A stretch of DNA of 64,000 bases, taken from positions 124,001-188,000 of the forward strand of contig NC_050472.1 in NCBI RefSeq assembly GCF_013373865.1. Direction: 5' to 3'. Positions 45,719-59,660 of the stretch are shown here, piece after piece. The position numbers and the translations under genes were made by a program. Numbering within the stretch: position 1 is the stretch's first letter; every line of letters starts with the position of its first letter. Below the pieces are notes generated by a model. That model was given only the letters and a program-made list of their open reading frames with translations. It did not search any database and was not told the origin of the DNA. This stretch comes from Monomorium pharaonis. Lineage: Eukaryota > Arthropoda > Insecta > Hymenoptera > Formicidae.

Positions 45719-48600
45719 ATATTCGTACCTTTTTATCTACCAAACTAGCCAATTTTTACTATTATATTCGTCGTGAGAAGACGATGTAGCAATGTAAGAT
45801 AATCGTTAGTAGTTAATTAGCTATATTTAAAATGACGTTAACTTATGTTATATATATATATTGTTATTAGTATATACACATTACAAGAGAAAGAAATCGA
45901 GTCAATAGCGGCCTCCGCCGAAACGCTTGTTGTTTTGTATAATGTTCTGTTATAGTATATTTATAAATATATATGTCGTTTTATCACGATACGCTGTGCT
46001 GACCGTAATTTGCAATAAAGTCGATACATCGCGATGCTTGAGAAGTTAATTATGCGCTCTAGTGATAGTATGTTATTTAAGCTACGGGATCGTGTTTATT
46101 AAAATTGATTCTAGAATCGATTTTCTTAAATAACGCAATGGATTCTAAAATTTTATCAATAAATTTATTCCGTTAATCACACATTTCATAGCTCTTAAAT
46201 ATATCTTAGTAGTTCCTATCTAGTTATGAACATCGCAATAATTATAAAATTTTATTACATGCATTGGAGGTACTTTGATACAAAAAATGCATATGTCGGC
46301 TGTCTGCTAATTATCCTGCACCAGCGTATTTATCACGTTTCTTGAATTGCACATATAAGTATCCGTCAGCTGCGTACGTGAATACGTAATTGTGAATGAC
46401 ATGATTGTCATTGGGAACATCTTTTTTGTTTGTTTCGTAATAGAAGTGTAATTCGAGAACATCGTGTTACTGTCACAATTAGTGGAACCAATTTAGTAGA
46501 GTAAATTTTTTAAAAAATTTAAGACAAATCGCCATATAGATTTATATGTCGAGTTGATATATATGTATAAAAAATGAAAATTGCGACATATCTCTTTTTT
46601 TACGTGATAAATTTTTTATATTGACTTATATGTTATTAGAGCCTAATATTGAATGCCAAAGATATACAAAACTTTTTGTTTTCTACCTCTGTTTTCAATG
46701 GAATAAAATTTTTTAGATTAGAAAAATATTCAAAATTCATCGCCTTTTACAGAAACACATACACCTTTTTTGATTAACCTAAAATCTCGTAATTTGAAAT
46801 AAAAATGTATGTAGTAGTTAAGATTCTTTTCTTGATAAATACATTTATATCTCATTCTACAAAATGACTCAGTCCCTTGAATAACTATTTCATATGAAAG
46901 CGTAATCATGTATAAAATGAATGTGATCGCGGTCAAAGTTCTTTTGCCATTAAATGCTTTTTTCTCTCTCTTTCAGCTTAATAACAGATATTATTCAATC
47001 AATAATATTAATGTTAATAAACCTTTCATATTTTCTCTAAAAAATTTATGATACGCATACACAGAAAAATATATTGATTTCTATAAACCTGGATAAACTC
47101 GATTAGTTTTGTACATAATTTAATGATAATTGTACATAATAATCCGATCTTTATTTGACAATAAATGTAAAATAATCAATATTTTTGATGTGAAAAGACT
47201 GATTACGAAAAAATTGTTTAATAGCTGCAAGTTCATAAATGTAGAAAACACAAAAAATAATCGAGTGTATTGTAAAATAGTTTTTTGGATAATTTTCTTA
47301 TTATACAATATTTAAGCGGTATACCTTCTTGTATACATTTTTTTTTTACTATAAAAAAGAATAATACTTGTGTTTATATTGATACCATAGAGCATAGACT
47401 AATGAATGTATGCATACGTATTTATCACAAGCGTATCTAAGCGTAAAATAAACTGATAATATGTATATGTTACGCGTTCCATAAATTACATTAATGAGAT
47501 AAGATAAATGTACAAAATTGTGTATATATATTCGTTCCGATTCAGAGTGTTTAACAGATGTCATAGTGAACGAGGTTTTTCTCCTTCTAATGAAATTAGT
47601 AAGTATTTTATTTATAGTTTCTGTTTAATCTTTTCTTTTTAATTTCTTCATATCTCAATATGTTTTTTAAGCTTTAAACTTTGATAAATATGAAGTCATT
47701 AGATCAAATAGAATTCATTCTAAAGAGAAATGTGCTTAAACTTTAACAAAAAAATAGCAAGTAGGTATTATTATAAAACATACAAAATTATTTGCATAGC
47801 AAAATTTGAAGATCTTGGAGCTTAAAATACATATAAAATAAGCTATAAAAGTCTTAATATGGTATACTATCTTTGCATGTTATCTATGCATGACAATAAC
47901 TAAAATATGACTCTGATAATATACATGCTAATAATATTTAGACTATGTATAAGTTATACATAAAGCTTGTATATCTTATATTTAATAATAATAGAGGAAT
48001 ATACATATAACGTCATTGATACTTGTAGATATGCAACAGAGTGAAAACTTGTAGATTTTATTAATAATTATTAATATATTTTTTATTCTTTATTTTATTT
48101 TGCAATTATACTTATATTTTGCAATCGTATAAATTCTAATCAAACTCTCTATTGTAAAACACATTGTACAGTAGAGATTTTAATTAGAAATTTAAAAAAT
48201 ATATTTATATCCGCGCGCTATAGTATATTAAATCTATGATCTTGAATTTTTATCTTTTTATTTAATTTTCATATTCCAGAAACTGAGAAAAACATTTTTT
48301 TTAATAATTTATTTATAATTTCAAAGAAAATTTATATTTTGCAATCTTGAAAAGATTATATAATAGAATCTTTAGAGTTTAAAGAATATTTTTTGCATAT
48401 ATATTGAATCTATTATTTTGAATCTTTACCTTAATTCACAATTTTTGTATGCAAAAAGTGCGAAAAACATTATAAGTGTAATTAATTTGTTTTAAATAAA
48501 TTTCAATAAAAACTCCTTATACTCGTAAAATGTTTTTACGCAGGTAACAACTTTAATTAGGTCAAATAAACTGTTAGATCCATATCTTTTTTAAGATATC
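45719..48600. other. 3' UTR and AT-rich intergenic DNA
   Basis: Follows the FYVE-PH stop codon. AATAAA at 46014-46019 is a good polyadenylation candidate for that gene. Beyond it I see only AT-rich sequence; the short frames here have no family features. Confidence 0.5.
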
Positions 48601-48609
48601 TTAAAAAAG

Positions 48610-48618
48610 TATATAAAT
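48610..48618 (+). promoter_or_regulatory. TATA box of the knottin gene
   Basis: TATATAAAT in AT-rich DNA, about 30 bp before a TCAGC-like initiator near 48640. A GTGAGT donor near 48725 and an acceptor TTTGCAG just before 48955 suggest a 5' UTR intron upstream of the coding start. Confidence 0.45.
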
Positions 48619-48971
48619 ACACAAATGATTGGATATCAATTGTTATCAGCTTTTGATTTTTCGAACAAGATTATCACATAAAGTTCTATAAATTCATAAG
48701 ACTCCGTCATACACTTATAGTTGAGTGAGTTTCTTTAAGTCATGAGCGTCTCTTGAATCTTAATTAATAATTTTCGGTATTCTAACATTAATAGTATTGT
48801 TTCGATAGAATTTTATACATACTGATGATAATTGAAAAATGTACCTTATTCTTTTAATTAGTATAATTAAATTGCTAATTATATTACTTATATTTGCTTG
48901 TTATTAATCTGATGCATTCAGATAATTTATTGTTTTTTTATTAAACGTTTGCAGCAGATTTCTCTATTACA

Positions 48972-49356
48972 ATGAAGTGCTTAACATTTGCTTTAATTAT
49001 CATGGTTGCTATCAGCAGCATAGCAGGTGCTCCTAGTTATGAGAGTTCTATGGAAGTTTGTACTCCTTGGCTTGGACTGGTGAGTATAGAAAGTAAAAAT
49101 AATTATATTAACATTTGAGTTTTTCTATACGCCAACCGTAAACGTTAGCTATTTATAATTCTAATATCACAATATGTACAATATTTATAACAGAGGATCT
49201 GATTGTATTAATAAATTGTTATGATTATAGTGTCAGGTCACCGAAGAGTGCTGTCGTGATTTAATATGCTTGTCTTATGCTGCTAAATGCGTCCCCGGGA
49301 AAATTAAAGATGATAACAGACCTATCGGAGAAGGACCGTTCCCTCCAATGGGCTAA
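48972..49356 (+). CDS. Secreted cystine-knot (ICK) peptide, two coding exons
   Basis: Coding exons 48972-49079 and 49231-49356, GT-AG, phase 0, 77 codons plus stop. A typical signal peptide (Lys-Cys, then a hydrophobic run to about residue 20, ending SIAGA) precedes the mature peptide. Six cysteines follow the spacing C-x6-C-x5-C-C-x4-C-x6-C, the classic inhibitor-cystine-knot pattern. The tail is Pro/Gly-rich (EGPFPPMG). Secreted ICK peptides of insects include the bee OCLP1-type peptides and venom knottins; most have channel-related or unknown roles. Whether this one is venomous, antimicrobial or neither cannot be read from sequence. A TAATAAA overlaps the stop codon. An upstream acceptor suggests a 5' UTR exon. 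Confidence 0.85.
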
Positions 49357-50400
49357 TAAAACGAAGGAAATTCGATTTTGACATTAATACTGGAACAAAT
49401 AAAAATAGTATAACTATATTTTCAAGTAAAAATTATATTTTAATCAAACCTTTTGTTTGAAAATTAGATCGAAAAAATAATTGATTTGCAATTTATTATT
49501 TTAAAGTCTTATTATCTTAATATTTACTTGAAAAATTTACTGATGATTGTTCAGCGACTATGCAGTGACTTTAATACACTTCAAATAATTATATGTTACC
49601 TTTAAGTCACAAAATAAATTTAATTATCTACATTTATGTATATTAACGTGTTACTGTTTTTGTTTGCGAAAAAACTTATTGTTCAAATTGTATATTTGCT
49701 ACATTTCTGTTAGTTGTAATAATTGAAAGAAGAAAAATGTTTAATATAAAAAGTTTGACGTTAGATTTTAAAATATAATGAAATAGTAACGTTTAAATTA
49801 AATTTGTTATTACTTAATAAATTGTTTTTGTTTTCTTTATTTGGTTTAGCAGCGCCAAATTTTGTTTATATAAAAACTTTTATTGTAATTAAATTTTTTG
49901 CATTATTACCTTTTTAATTCTTTGTGGTTAAATTTTATATTCCATTAAATATATCAGAGATAAAATAAAAAATTTTTTTAATGAGAATGGAAAGATACAT
50001 ATCATTTGAATTGAGTTAGATAGTATAATTCTACACTGAAAAAAGAGTCTTGTTGAATTAATTAGAAATCAGGTAAGTTTAATCATAATGTGGTTCAACA
50101 AGTCGTTTCTCAGTATGTGATATTTTTTAAGGAAGATAAAAAATATTATTACTTGAGTTTTTTAGTGCAGTCCTTTTCTTTGAGGAGTACATACACTTGA
50201 TATTTATTAAATTTCTGTCAGTGTAGTGTTTTATTGATTAGGTTTGTAACATAAATTCAATATGTAGTATAATCTAATATATATGATATATATAAAATCA
50301 TATGTAAAAATAAAAAAAGTATTGCTCTAAAAAATACAAGTAACATTATTCAAGAATATTATAATATCGCATTTTCCATTATATTTCCTATATTTAATAT
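49357..50400. other. AT-rich intergenic DNA
   Basis: Downstream of the knottin gene; further AATAAA words occur near 49395. No gene recognised. Confidence 0.5.
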
Positions 50401-51150
50401 CTCGATGTACGAGTGTAAGTGTCGAGTTTAGAATCTCTGGCACAGCTCGATTATACGCGACTAGGTAGGGATGCGATCAGGTCGTCGTCCCGCAAAATCA
50501 TTTCCCGCAAGTATAGTACTTTCGATCGTTATTCAGCCGCGCGTCGTCGGACGCATTTTCGTAATGAGCGACCAAAATTATCGATGAGCGATGGCCGTTG
50601 GCTCATCGGTGATAATAGCCGGTGGCACCGGCATGCACCCTCGGCACCCGCTCGTCCACGCTCTCGTCTTCTCCTCGATGCTAGCGGGGCGGAACGAATA
50701 AAAAGAAGCGAGCCCGTCGAAAGAAGAAGGGAAGCGTATACGGGAACGGGATGGGGCGCGAGGTGAGAACGAGGGCAACACCGTTGGAGAGCGGGGAAAG
50801 GACGAGCGGAGCGCTGCTAAGTCGAATGTCGAGTGATGCCAAAGTTAAATATAAATGCGGGACGCGAGAGAGACAGAGAGAGAGAGAAAGCGTCGCGACG
50901 CCCATCCTGGATCGATGATCCAGCGCCGGGACCAGTCTCTCTGTGGTCCGCGTCGCGAGATCCGGCATAGAAACTAATCCTCTTCTCCTCTCTTTCATTC
51001 CCCATACCTCGCTGCTACCCCGATCCGGGGTTAATCGTTATCGATCAAGTTCCTCGCTCGTGATCGGCTCTCGATACTAATCGCGAGTTTCGCAGTGAAC
51101 GAAGGCAGAAACGGGCAGAAAAGTGTAATTTTTCTTCGGAATAAGATTAA
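50400..51150. other. GC-rich, CpG-containing block
   Basis: Composition jumps from AT-rich to GC-rich with many CG dinucleotides, a GA-rich run (about 50867-50890), and GATCGAT-type words. Frames are open on both strands but low in complexity (Arg/Ser-rich), with no domain. It may be a promoter or 5' UTR exon of a neighbouring gene, for example the + strand gene starting at 59661, but no transcript boundary can be seen. Confidence 0.4.
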
Positions 51151-51300
51151 ATTTCAATCGATGAGGTCGATTGGCAATTGAATCAAGAATTCCCTGGATT
51201 TGCCGGTAATTTGTGTTAAACGTATCCGGAATGTTCAATCATGATTTTGCTGCTTCAAATTATTGTCAGATTTAAAGACATTAAATATGTAAAAAAAAAT

Positions 51301-51735
51301 CAATACACGGAAAAGAAATTACTCTCAAATTGAAACTTATGTATTAAAATTAACGCGATCCTTGTTTCATATATAAGCAACAATATAAAATCTTCTTAGA
51401 AGAATTTGAAATTCTGAATTTCAAGATATCTTATTTCAATACTATAAGTATTATTTTAAAAATATAATATAATTGTTTTGATAATTTTATTCTAAGAAAA
51501 TTGTAATCTTCGATTTAAACATGTAAGTATTTTCTATCCAATATTTTTCTTTTCCATTCAAGAAAATTATTCTTAAATAACAAGAATATTATTTTCTTGG
51601 TTAAACTACATAAAATTTTGAAATAAATCTTTATTCAAGTAAATCTTTTTGATTTAACGCGATATATAATCTCATTTCAAGATTTCCGTTTTGAAACTGG
51701 AGATATTGTCAAAACAAGAATATTCTTTTTTCTGT
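51301..51735. mobile_element. CACAGAAAAAA MITE, copy 1
   Basis: Runs from ACACGGAAAAGAAATT to TATTCTTTTTTCTGTGT. It is largely the reverse complement of 53096-53480, including the blocks GATTTAACGCGATATATAATC and TTCTTAGAAGAATT. Two members of one non-autonomous family in opposite orientation. Confidence 0.65.
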
Positions 51736-53095
51736 GTACCTAATTAATTAATAGAAAATAGTTAATTAATATTAAAAGATTTATATTGCTAAACTTATGA
51801 TTAAGAGTCGTGGAATGTCCTGTGTTTCGTGTGGGTGGCTGTTTGCGCATGTGATGGTTACGGCCGATTGCGTAATTTGAGAATTTCATTAATCGTCGTA
51901 TAATAATAATAATGATAATAATAATAATTTCTTCGTACAGTTAATTATATACTGAAATTTGAATCTTGAAGCGCCTTGTTAGCGCTCTATCATGATAGAT
52001 AATGATAAAACGAGTAATTTATTGATATTACGTCAGTTGTATAATTAAGAGTGAAAATTTGTTGCATCTGTCAAACAAAATTGAACCTACAATTACATAT
52101 TAACGGGAATCATTCTCAACAAGTTCGTTTCTTTCCCCCAAAAAATTTCGGATTACTCTGACCTAACTTCGTCTGAAAAAGTTTAATAAAAAGATGATCG
52201 TCTGCAATAGTCTAATACGTGCAAAGTCAAGTTTAACGAATCTCGAGACTCGAGATGCTCTACTTGAAGTCAAGTGCGACGAATGAACTTCGTGCGCATT
52301 GAGGCTGAGTCATTGCACGGATTCAACGGTACGTGGGATCTGCGCTCGTGGTATCGCGATCGGCGATAATGTCACGGGGTTGATAGATGGGGATGAGCGC
52401 CAATAATAATTGTGCGCTGACCGGCAAGCCGGCGGCGGGCGCGGACGATTCTGTCAGTGACATCCATTCCGAACTGCCGACTATTTCTGATCATCAATTC
52501 AGTAGAGAGATCTTATTTTTGGACCGCAGCATCTGAGGTCCAGGATCCAGCGTGCTGCTAACGTTCGACTGGCCCGTTGATCCGTCCTCGCACTAAATTT
52601 TCCAGCGATCTGACTGAGCTCTGCCTGGCTTTCGTTCTGGCCTCTCGTGACCGAGATCAAGATTTCGATATTTCAATGCAAGCAAAATGTCGCTCCTTTT
52701 GCAATTCTAACACTCTAAGGTTTATAAATCGATTAAGAGGGTTTGAATTGATCGCGCAGATTATTTGTAAATTCGCAGTTTTGAACTTCTTTCGAAGCTA
52801 CATTTTTCATTCACTACACTTTTGAAATTAATGCTTTAAGGAAGTTCTTTAATGTCTTTACATAATGTTAGAAAAACTTGATCAAGTTTTAAGGAATAAA
52901 TCTATTATTAATATATAGATATCCTTAAACTTTATCAAATTTTTTTATTATATATAGTTTTCATTAATTAATCTAAAAGTATAGCATTGTGTGTGAGTCT
53001 TGTGTAAAAGAAAAATGTAGCTGTTAAATAATTTAATCGTAAACAAAATATAAACTTTGATTAAAACAATTTTAAGAAACTATTTTTTTGAAAAG
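51736..53095. other. Unique DNA between two inverted MITE copies
   Basis: Mixed AT-rich sequence with a GC-richer part at about 52240-52640. No gene recognised; the frame 52577-52825 lacks any family feature. Its flanking by inverted copies could allow inversion by recombination. Confidence 0.35.
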
Positions 53096-53480
53096 CACAG
53101 AAAAAACAAACATTGTTATTTTGATATTTTTAGTTTCACAATGAAAATCTTGAAATAAGATTATATTGCGTTAAATCAAAAGAATTTACTTGAATAAAGA
53201 TTTTATATAGTTTGATCAAGAAAATGATATTCTTGTTATTTAAGAATAATTTTTTTGAATGGAAAAGAACAAATGTTGGATAGAAAATACTGTATGTTCA
53301 AATCAAAGATGATAATTTTCTTAGAATAGAATTATCAAAATAATTATATTATATTCTTGAAGTAACAATTATAGTATTGAAATAAGACTATAATATTATT
53401 GAACTTCAAAATTTTCGAATTCTTCTAAGAAGATTATACATTGTTGCGTACATAACAATAAACGCGTTCATATGAGTATG
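53096..53480. mobile_element. CACAGAAAAAA MITE, copy 2 (inverted)
   Basis: Starts GCACAGAAAAAACAAA and contains ATTGCGTTAAATCAAAAGAA and TTCTTCTAAGAAGATTATAC, inverted relative to the copy at 51301. Both copies have diverged noticeably. Confidence 0.65.
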
Positions 53481-55846
53481 TAAGAGTTAATTTGACACTT
53501 GCTTTTTTTGTGAGAGGATATAGTTTAAAGAATACTTTGGAAAAAAAGTGAAAAAAAGCTTTGCTATATCTTTGTATAGAAGTCTAAAATGTTTACGAAT
53601 TTTATGATTCTTCTAAATATGACGTCATATTAGATAAAAATATGACAACGGTTAACTGAACTTTCGAAAATTACTCACGTCCAATTTACAGTTTTTAGTG
53701 AAAATGTTTTAAAGGGTTTGACTATAATTCTTGAATGGATTTTTAGCGATGAGAAATATAAAGACATAAAATGTTTAAATAAAATTATATTTAGATAATT
53801 GTACAATTTGTATATAGATTTCGATTCATACTTTCCGGTGCTTACGGTTCGAAATGAGGTTTATTTGTTCTGTTCCACATGGGTTTTCGACTTTTCACGC
53901 GAAACGACTTTTACTTCCACCTCCATCCACTTTAAATCACTATGACTGCATTCCGAAATTTACTGCCAGTATTGAAAATTTATAATACACGTAATACGAA
54001 CTATAGATTTTCAGTACTGGCAATAAATTTCGGAAAGCAGTCTATATACATTTAATTAAATAAATAAAATATAACGAAAAAATGTAAAATATATCTAAAA
54101 ATTAATCAAAAAGAATTTATTCACACGTATAATTTTCCTTAAATATTTCACGCCTTTACCTTTCTTATCGCTAAAAATCTATTTAAAAATATTTATTTTA
54201 AAGATATTTAAAACATTTTTATAAAAAACTGTAAATTGGGCATAGATAATTTTTGGAAGTTTATCTCTTAAATTAATATTATAAACAATTTTATTCTTTT
54301 TTTTTTAAATATTTATCAATATTATAAAAAAATATTTTAAAATAACAAATTATTGTTTGTATTCCTTAAATTTTGTTTATTATTTTAAAGATGGCAATAA
54401 TAAGATACCTTGTTATAAGATATACATAAAAGAAAAATTATAATTAGATGTATAGTAACTTCCATTTGTTTAAGATTTCAATATAAAAAAAACGCCTTAA
54501 ATGTTCTGTTCTTCGTGCCTTACTAATACATTGTTTAAAAAAACAATAGGAAATAATAAAAATAAATTTAAACTTTATTAAGATTTTATCTATAAAAATT
54601 ATTTATATAAGAACATGAAATCTAGAATTAAAGTATTGCATATTATACTATATCACATATAAAATGAAAATATAATAATCTAATATCAATGTTGTCAAAA
54701 CAAGATTAGACATTAATTAAAGATAATTACTAAATTACATTTAAAAAACTACAAATCTGCAGATATTTATTAAACAAAAAAGATAGGATTAAATATAGAT
54801 TTTTTAAAATCTAATTTTATCAGATTTGATTAAACGGGATAGAGTTAAATTATTATTTAAAAATATTTACCCACTTTGCTTTTCTTAATTAAATGATTGG
54901 AATTTTGAAGAATAAATTTTCTTCCCATTTTTTTAGCTATTAACCTAAAAACTAATCTTAATAATTCAAAATTTTACATTTTACATTTATAAAGAGAATA
55001 CAGCAGAAATAGACTGAAATACAGGCACAAAAAAAAAACACATATAAAAATCGGGATACGCAAATATTTTTAAGTGGCAGTGCGGCATATGTTATGCATG
55101 CGCGTAAAAGATGTATTATAATTCGAGTGTCGTAACGAAAAGAACGTCTCGACAGATTCTCACAAGCTCGTAAAGGACGACATAAAATACTGTTAAATTA
55201 TAAACTATAAATTATAAACTAGCATTACTGGTTTTGCAACATAACGACTCTCAGACAATGTGAAACATTAATTACTTCGTCTGACGACGAGTCTCAAGTC
55301 TGTCACACCTTACCTTCTGATTTACGATGCCAATGCGCCGCTATTGGAATACAACTTAGTTGAAAATAATTCTCAAGTGACAGCGGATCGTAACACCTTT
55401 CGAGATTATATCCGCGAGATCGGCGGCCGTGTTGTCGAAACGGTACTCGCACGTTTGTCAGGCGATTGATTACGTTCCGTGCTCCACGTGTGCGATCGAG
55501 CCCGGCGCGACCGCGATGGGTGATTACAGCTGTTAATATCCGTGTCAGTTTCTGAAATACCCGGCGTGCAGTGATTGCGAATATACCTGCCGGCTTGTCG
55601 GGCGCGTGTATAAACGCCGCGCTGATATCGAAAATAGAAATAGCGCTATATTTAGCCGGCCTACACTCGGTATCTGGTTAAAAAGCAAGACTTATTTCGA
55701 CATTCTCGTCTACTCACGTACGGAGCATGTAGACTTCCCTTTTCGATTGTACGGGCGCGTAAAATGGCTTGGCGAAACAATGGAAAATGGAGAGAGAGAG
55801 GGAGTGAGGGAGGGAGGGGAAGAACCGTGAAATACCTTTAATCGTT
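53481..55846. other. Intergenic DNA with one small hairpin and a GC-rich block
   Basis: Mostly AT-rich. A GC-richer block with many CG dinucleotides lies at about 55080-55840 and ends in a GAGGGAGGG run. It may be regulatory. No gene recognised. Confidence 0.35.
53944..54042. repeat. 99-bp hairpin MITE
   Basis: Arms GACTGCATTCCGAAATTTAC and its inverse (AAATTTCGGAAAGCAGTC) pair over about 36 bp, including CAGTAYTG. Confidence 0.75.
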
Positions 55847-56005
55847 GGCTGCGCTCAGCGGAGAATGTAGCGTTGGAACTGTTGTAAAATTATTTTATAT
55901 GATTGATTTATACATTTAGGTCCAACTGGAACTAAGAGCAAAAAGCAATCGTGTTAGAGAATTTTTGAAACAGTTCCACCGCTACATTCTCCCCTGAACG
56001 CAGCC
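55847..56005. repeat. 159-bp hairpin MITE
   Basis: Arms GGCTGCGCTCAGCGGAGAAT and its mirror ATTCTCCCCTGAACGCAGCC, extending into GTAGCG and AACAGTTCCA-type pairing. The centre is AT-rich. Confidence 0.75.
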
Positions 56006-59000
56006 ATTGGCGATGTAAGAGACGTGAGAACGATTTGCTACTTGAAAATACTGACGTTGTATTCGACCTAATATGTCAAACAATTTTCGTAAAAGAAGAA
56101 AACCGTTCGATTTTTCGTAAATTCGTAGTATTTCGAAAGAACTGCGTAGATACATTCGCAAGAATGCACGACAAATGCGATAATTGCGACTGAGAGAAGA
56201 GTGTGACGCATTCGATGCATCTGGCCGAAATTAAATAGACATCGAAATTGAATATATGTTGACTGCTGTTTCTAGCTGCCAAAATCTCTGGTATCAACGA
56301 ACTCTATGGCCGAAATCTGTCGAAAAGCTTCTTGGTATACTTTCGAAGATACAAAGTTAGAGCACATTTATTATTATAACTGACAAGTATTTTCAAAATT
56401 TATATACGTTACACTCAATGTTTGTTGTTATCTATATAAAATTATGTTTGGAAATTATGTAGATATTTTTAAATCAAGAAATGATTTTATATTATCTTTA
56501 TCTGGATTATAGAATGTATATTATTTCCATTTTTATCGTAAACTGTAGAAGTATTATGTTTTTAAATTATCCAAATTAACGTGAAGAACAAAGTGTCTAA
56601 AGTATTGTTTTTAGTTTTAATCTTCAACTGTTTATTCTATATAATAGAACAAATTTAAGAAGTAATTACACAAAACAAATTGCATAAATTTTATTTTAAC
56701 TTTATTTAGATTAGATTAAAATGTATATTATTTCCATCTTTCTCGTAAATATCAAAAGAAGTTATCTTTTCCAAATTATGCAAATTGAATAATAAATCTA
56801 AAATATTGTCCTTAGCTTCAATTTCTGGCCATTATTTATTCTAACAGAATCAAGGTTTCTAAATAAAAATATAAGTAAGTGTAGTGAAATAATAATTGGG
56901 ATAAGATCACAATATATAACACAATTAAAATCAAGAAAAGATCGATAACCGATCATAGCAGAATCTTAATGTTCAAATAATATTTTTTATGTAATTTTAT
57001 ATACATTTTTTAATTTTTTGCACTTTCAGTCTTGAAACGTAGCTCCTAAAGCTTAAGGTAGAATAGTAATATTACATTTATAATCAATTTAATAATATTG
57101 GTGCTAACAAGTATCTTTGAGATTTTCCTCTCCACAAAATATGAATATATTATTTTTCTTAAATAGTTTTACTCAATAACATTATCTTGAAATTATTTAT
57201 AGTAAATTCGATCGTCTTACACTGGCACTGAACTCGTATTGTATTAAAACTAAACCATACGAGTGCAACATTAAGTCCAAAATAAAGGAACAGATGATGT
57301 CAATCAAACGCGTTGCACTACAAAAATTTGCACTCAATTACACTAATGCAGGCGAATTCGCTATTAGATAAAACAATGTATAATTTTATTTTTTATTTAA
57401 ATTAAAAATAAAATTATTCTTATTTAAGATTTTACATGTTTTAGTTCATGTCTTTATATAAATAATTTTAAGTTGTTTTTAAACGAGGGCAACACACGCT
57501 AGTTACATTTAAAAGTGGACACAATGAAAATCCAGTTATATCATCGAATTGGCGCATCGTGATTTCTGTTTATTATATGTATATCGTCCCCGTTATTCGT
57601 TCTCTCGCGTGTCCGCATTCTCTCTGACATTTCGACAATTATACGCGAATACCTTCTTTCCGCATTAGTGTGCAGGAGTTCATAGGTACGTAGGACGATA
57701 CTCACCTATTTCGAGAAACTTTTGGCCGTGCGCCATGTCGAATAGCCGACGTTATTATGTGACCCAGAGTTCACTTAAGTATCTTAAAGTTCACCCGTGG
57801 ACTTTTGTTTTCCTAAAAACGTTCACTGTCAATCAGACGTCAGATTGTGTCGCATTTCAAATTGCTTGTAACGTTGTAACCAATGGACCGGTATTCAGCG
57901 ATTTTTCTCCCATACGGCACTGAAACTTGATCACATCCGAAATAGTTTAAATTGAAACAATTAATAATTACCTGTATTTTTAATTCCTTTAAAATTAAAT
58001 CAATTAACATTAAGATTATTTTGATAGATTTATTAAATTATCGTGTAAATACGAAACGTTGCAATATTTTTATTTACTATAAATGTTATGTCTAGATAGG
58101 ATTAGCAATATGCAGATATAAGCGACTAAAAATGTATGATAAACACAATATACATTTAGAGTTAGGATACATCCAACATAATTCTAACATTGAGAGGAAC
58201 ATATACATATATTTAGACGGGGTCTAGCTATGCGAATTTTTTTTAAGAAAGAAAGAAAGAGCTAGGAAAAAGGAAATAGAAGTCGTAAAAGTTATTTGAT
58301 TACCGAGATCATACTTTTCTTTATTTGACATTTAAATTTTAATTGCAAAATTATTAAAAATGGTGTTGCTACTAAAATCATTCCGATTAAGATAACAATG
58401 ATGTTTTAATAACACTTTAATGACGTTAGAGAAGTTATTAGGATGTTACAGAAACACCGTTTGACGTCACCTTTATTTTTAAAACGCGTGACCATTCGAA
58501 GATGACTCAACTCGTCAACTTGTAATTTCATACACTTTTTTAGACACTAAAAACTAATTTTTAATACGGTCTATTATTCAATTAATTATTATACTAAAAT
58601 CTAGGACGTTCAATTTTTTTCGCAGCCAAAGAAAACGAATTTTATTGACTCATTATTATTGACTTTGATCAACAGCCATTTTATTCAAACGCTGTATTTA
58701 TAAAAAACGACTATATCAAAGTTTACGTTACAACGTTATAATGTTTGTATTATTTTGCTTCTTTTAATAAGTTCTGTGAAACCAGCAGTGGTCATCATAA
58801 ATATGATTTTTAAAATACATGATTTATAAAAATTTGAATAACGCTCACAACGCTATTTTATATTGTTTTTTAGGCCTTATTTTGTGACTCGCATAAATAT
58901 ATAGAAGTAATGAAACTAATTGCCTGGATGCAGGCTAAAATATATTTTACTTTACATATGTATAAAATATAATTTTTTAGAGAAAAGTTGATTAGAAATG

Positions 59001-59496
59001 AAAATCCTTGTCAGTAATAAATTTCTATCAAATGTAAGTTTTTGATTTATATATGTATAATATATATAAAATATAATATATATGAAATAAATTCCCAAAT
59101 AACTTATATGTCCAAGCAATTACTTTCGCATCGGTATATAAGATTATTTTATTTGTTTAATTATATTCTGCCACAATTTTACTATTTTCTAAATACATTT
59201 TCTAGCTCAAGCGAAAATAGATAAAGATAGAGATAAAATAGAATAGAATTGGAACTTTGTTGTAGTTTCATTAAAATACATCTTGTAATCTAATTTAGTT
59301 AATAACAGACCAGTGAAACTTCCTTGTTTGAACGCAAGCTTGCTTTGATAAAAATGTGTGACTAACTTTCCATTTTCAATCGCAATTTCACTAAACCAAT
59401 TAAAATATTGGTTTGTTGCCTAAAGTAAACTCTCAATTACTTATATTTGAACAATTAGTTTCGTGACTACATATTCCGTACAGCACATACTATTTG
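56006..59496. other. AT-rich intergenic DNA
   Basis: No supported gene. Short frames such as 57735-57923 show no signal or domain. Confidence 0.45.
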
Positions 59497-59550
59497 GCCA
59501 ACAATTAGCCAATATTGGGCCAATATTGAGCCAATAAATTGTGCTACTAG
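59497..59550. repeat. CCAATATTGG words, end TGTGCTACTAGGG
   Basis: Three or more copies of GCCAATATTGG-type words, ending TTGTGCTACTAGGG. Its inverse, CCCTAGTAGCACA, resembles the CCCAGATAGCACA terminus. Probably a short, decayed member of the CCCAG class about 110 bp before a coding exon. Confidence 0.45.
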
Positions 59551-59660
59551 GGCTCTTCGTAAGCGTTCAGAAAATTAAGATCCAACTGAATCGCTGTTTA
59601 CCTCACAGCGATGCTAGCCTATAAGCGAGGCGAAGCGGCGAGCAGTTGAAGCGGTCCGAA

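Noticed and set aside
50419..50998. Arg/Ser-rich frames on both strands in the GC-rich block
   Set aside because: GC-rich DNA has few stop codons; the composition is low in complexity and no domain, signal peptide or splice pattern supports a gene.
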